From assembly GCA_902780405.1 (NCBI GenBank), contig CACZFI010000001.1, forward strand, positions 372,001 through 436,000: a DNA stretch of 64,000 nt. Reading direction: 5' to 3'. Source of the stretch: an uncultured Lachnospiraceae bacterium. Its GTDB lineage: Bacteria > Bacillota > Clostridia > Lachnospirales > Lachnospiraceae. Of this stretch, positions 63,350 through 64,000 are shown piece by piece (positions within the stretch are counted from its first letter, which is position 1; the number at the start of each line of letters is the position of its first letter). The notes beneath the pieces are model-generated. The model ran no database searches. It was not told the DNA's origin and saw only the letters and a list, made by a program, of their open reading frames with translations. The position numbers and the translations under genes are program-made.

Positions 63350-64000
63350 TTAACCGATACGTTTCTTTGACTTGAAAAAGTCGATAAAAACTCTCGCAAG
63401 GCCCATATGTTTTCCGGTTTCCACGGTTTCTTCGTTCAGAAGTTTTGCGGCCAAAGCCTTGATACTCTTGGAGGCCGCGGAATCCGGATATGCGGAAACC
63501 ATGGGCTTTTGCTCGATCACGGACATGGATGCATTCTTGTCCAGAAGCACTGGGCCCAGGTATTCGAGATTCGTCTCCAGAAACTTGGAAGATACGGTAT
63601 TGATCTTTTCGAAGATATCAAGTCCCTCTTCCACATTTTCTACGCGGTTGGCCACGACACGGATGTTTTTGGTATTCGGTGTGAATCCCTCCTTGCGTCG
63701 TAACACCTTGAGCAGGGAGTAAGAGTCCGTTATGGAAGTAGGTTCCGGTGTTACCACCAGCAGTACCTCCGGGCTCATCATCACAAATTCCATCACGGAA
63801 TCCGTGATACCGGCACCTGTATCTATTATAACAACATCGTACATTTTGTCGAGTTTGGCAAGCTCCGAAATCAGGAGCTTAATGCTCGCATTATCAAGGG
63901 ATGCGAGCTCCGAAACACCGGATCCACCCGAAATAAAACCGATTCCCGAAGGTCCCTCTGTGATGATCTCCGTCATGGAACGATTGTTGTGGATCAGATC
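63350..64000 (-). CDS. flhG: FlhG/YlxH-type MinD-like ATPase, partial (N-terminus off the right edge)
   Basis: Partial, reading open to base 64000. The visible part starts DLIHNNRSMTEIITEGPSG and continues with MYDVVIIDTGAGI, the Walker B region of the MinD/ParA class, and ends near the FlhG C-terminus. FlhG controls flagellar number and placement with FlhF. The neighbours (YcgR-like, CheB, CheA) fit that role. An in-frame ATG at 63976 is internal, since the family pattern extends upstream. Confidence 0.88.
   Translation of the reverse strand, partial: DLIHNNRSMTEIITEGPSGIGFISGGSGVSELASLDNASIKLLISELAKLDKMYDVVIIDTGAGITDSVMEFVMMSPEVLLVVTPEPTSITDSYSLLKVLRRKEGFTPNTKNIRVVANRVENVEEGLDIFEKINTVSSKFLETNLEYLGPVLLDKNASMSVIEQKPMVSAYPDSAASKSIKALAAKLLNEETVETGKHMGLARVFIDFFKSKKRIG

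Overview
The window is a gene-dense stretch of a Bacillota (Firmicutes) chromosome, most likely a motile Lachnospiraceae-type clostridium. The supporting signs are a short HisG paired with HisZ, an L27 with a cleavable N-terminal extension next to the Prp protease, a LexA of Gram-positive type with a CGAAC-like operator, an SMC/FtsY/RNase III/PlsX cluster, PFL plus ACT proteins, a TIGR03960/TIGR03936-type radical SAM pair beside RNase G, and CheC/CheD beside a FliA-type sigma factor. This taxonomic call is an inference from gene content and order. Every gene except lexA is on the minus strand. I see no tRNA, rRNA, insertion sequence, prophage or CRISPR array.

Layout from left to right (transcription runs right to left). 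1-6526: rpsU with its promoter and terminator, then phoH, ybeY, a YerB-like lipoprotein, two flavoproteins and the start of proB. 6536-15148: a histidine operon (hisZ, hisG, hisD, hisB and a three-domain HisF-like/HisI/HisE fusion) that runs without a visible terminator into a 45-residue membrane protein gene, alaS and clpP. A perfect internal promoter lies before hisB. 15157-15899: divergent lexA with an autoregulatory operator. 15898-35281: a long housekeeping run from plsX through rnc, smc, ftsY, ilvA, an MBL-fold hydrolase, ACT, PFL, radical SAM, RNase G, rplU-prp-rpmA, obgE, yhbY, nadD, yqeK and rsfS to an HD-GYP membrane protein, re-initiated by a promoter in front of rplU. 35282-35445: a long imperfect hairpin of unknown nature. 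35446-39593: tpiA, pgk and gap, then rpmF, then a small stress-type pair (GlsB/YeaQ-like and DUF1858). 39621-50668: one 10.9-kb gene for a 3,634-residue surface adhesin built from about ten SpaA/Cna-B-like and eight pilin-type (FctA-like) isopeptide domains, with its own promoter and a palindrome inside the promoter. 50719-53469: rpsB, tsf and a phosphatase. 53471-64000: a flagellar/chemotaxis operon (flhG, a YcgR-like PilZ protein, cheB, cheA, cheW, cheC, cheD, a small membrane protein, fliA, a DUF342 protein and three little-known genes).

Transcription architecture stands out. Sigma-A promoters with 16-17 bp spacers can be read directly in front of rpsU, hisB, rplU, plsX, gap, rpmF, the DUF1858 gene, the adhesin, rpsB and lexA. 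Strong intrinsic terminators sit 13-30 bp upstream of the start codon of the next co-directional gene after rpsU, rpmA, gap, tsf and yerB, with no room for a full promoter in between. This suggests a recurring partial-termination device that lets an abundant product precede a less abundant one in the same transcript.

The best candidates for something new are the adhesin with its promoter palindrome, the 137-bp hairpin element near 35,360, the HisF-like/HisIE fusion whose HisF-like domain has lost its first catalytic aspartate, and the small unknown genes at the end of the fliA operon. I found no anti-phage or secondary-metabolite system here.
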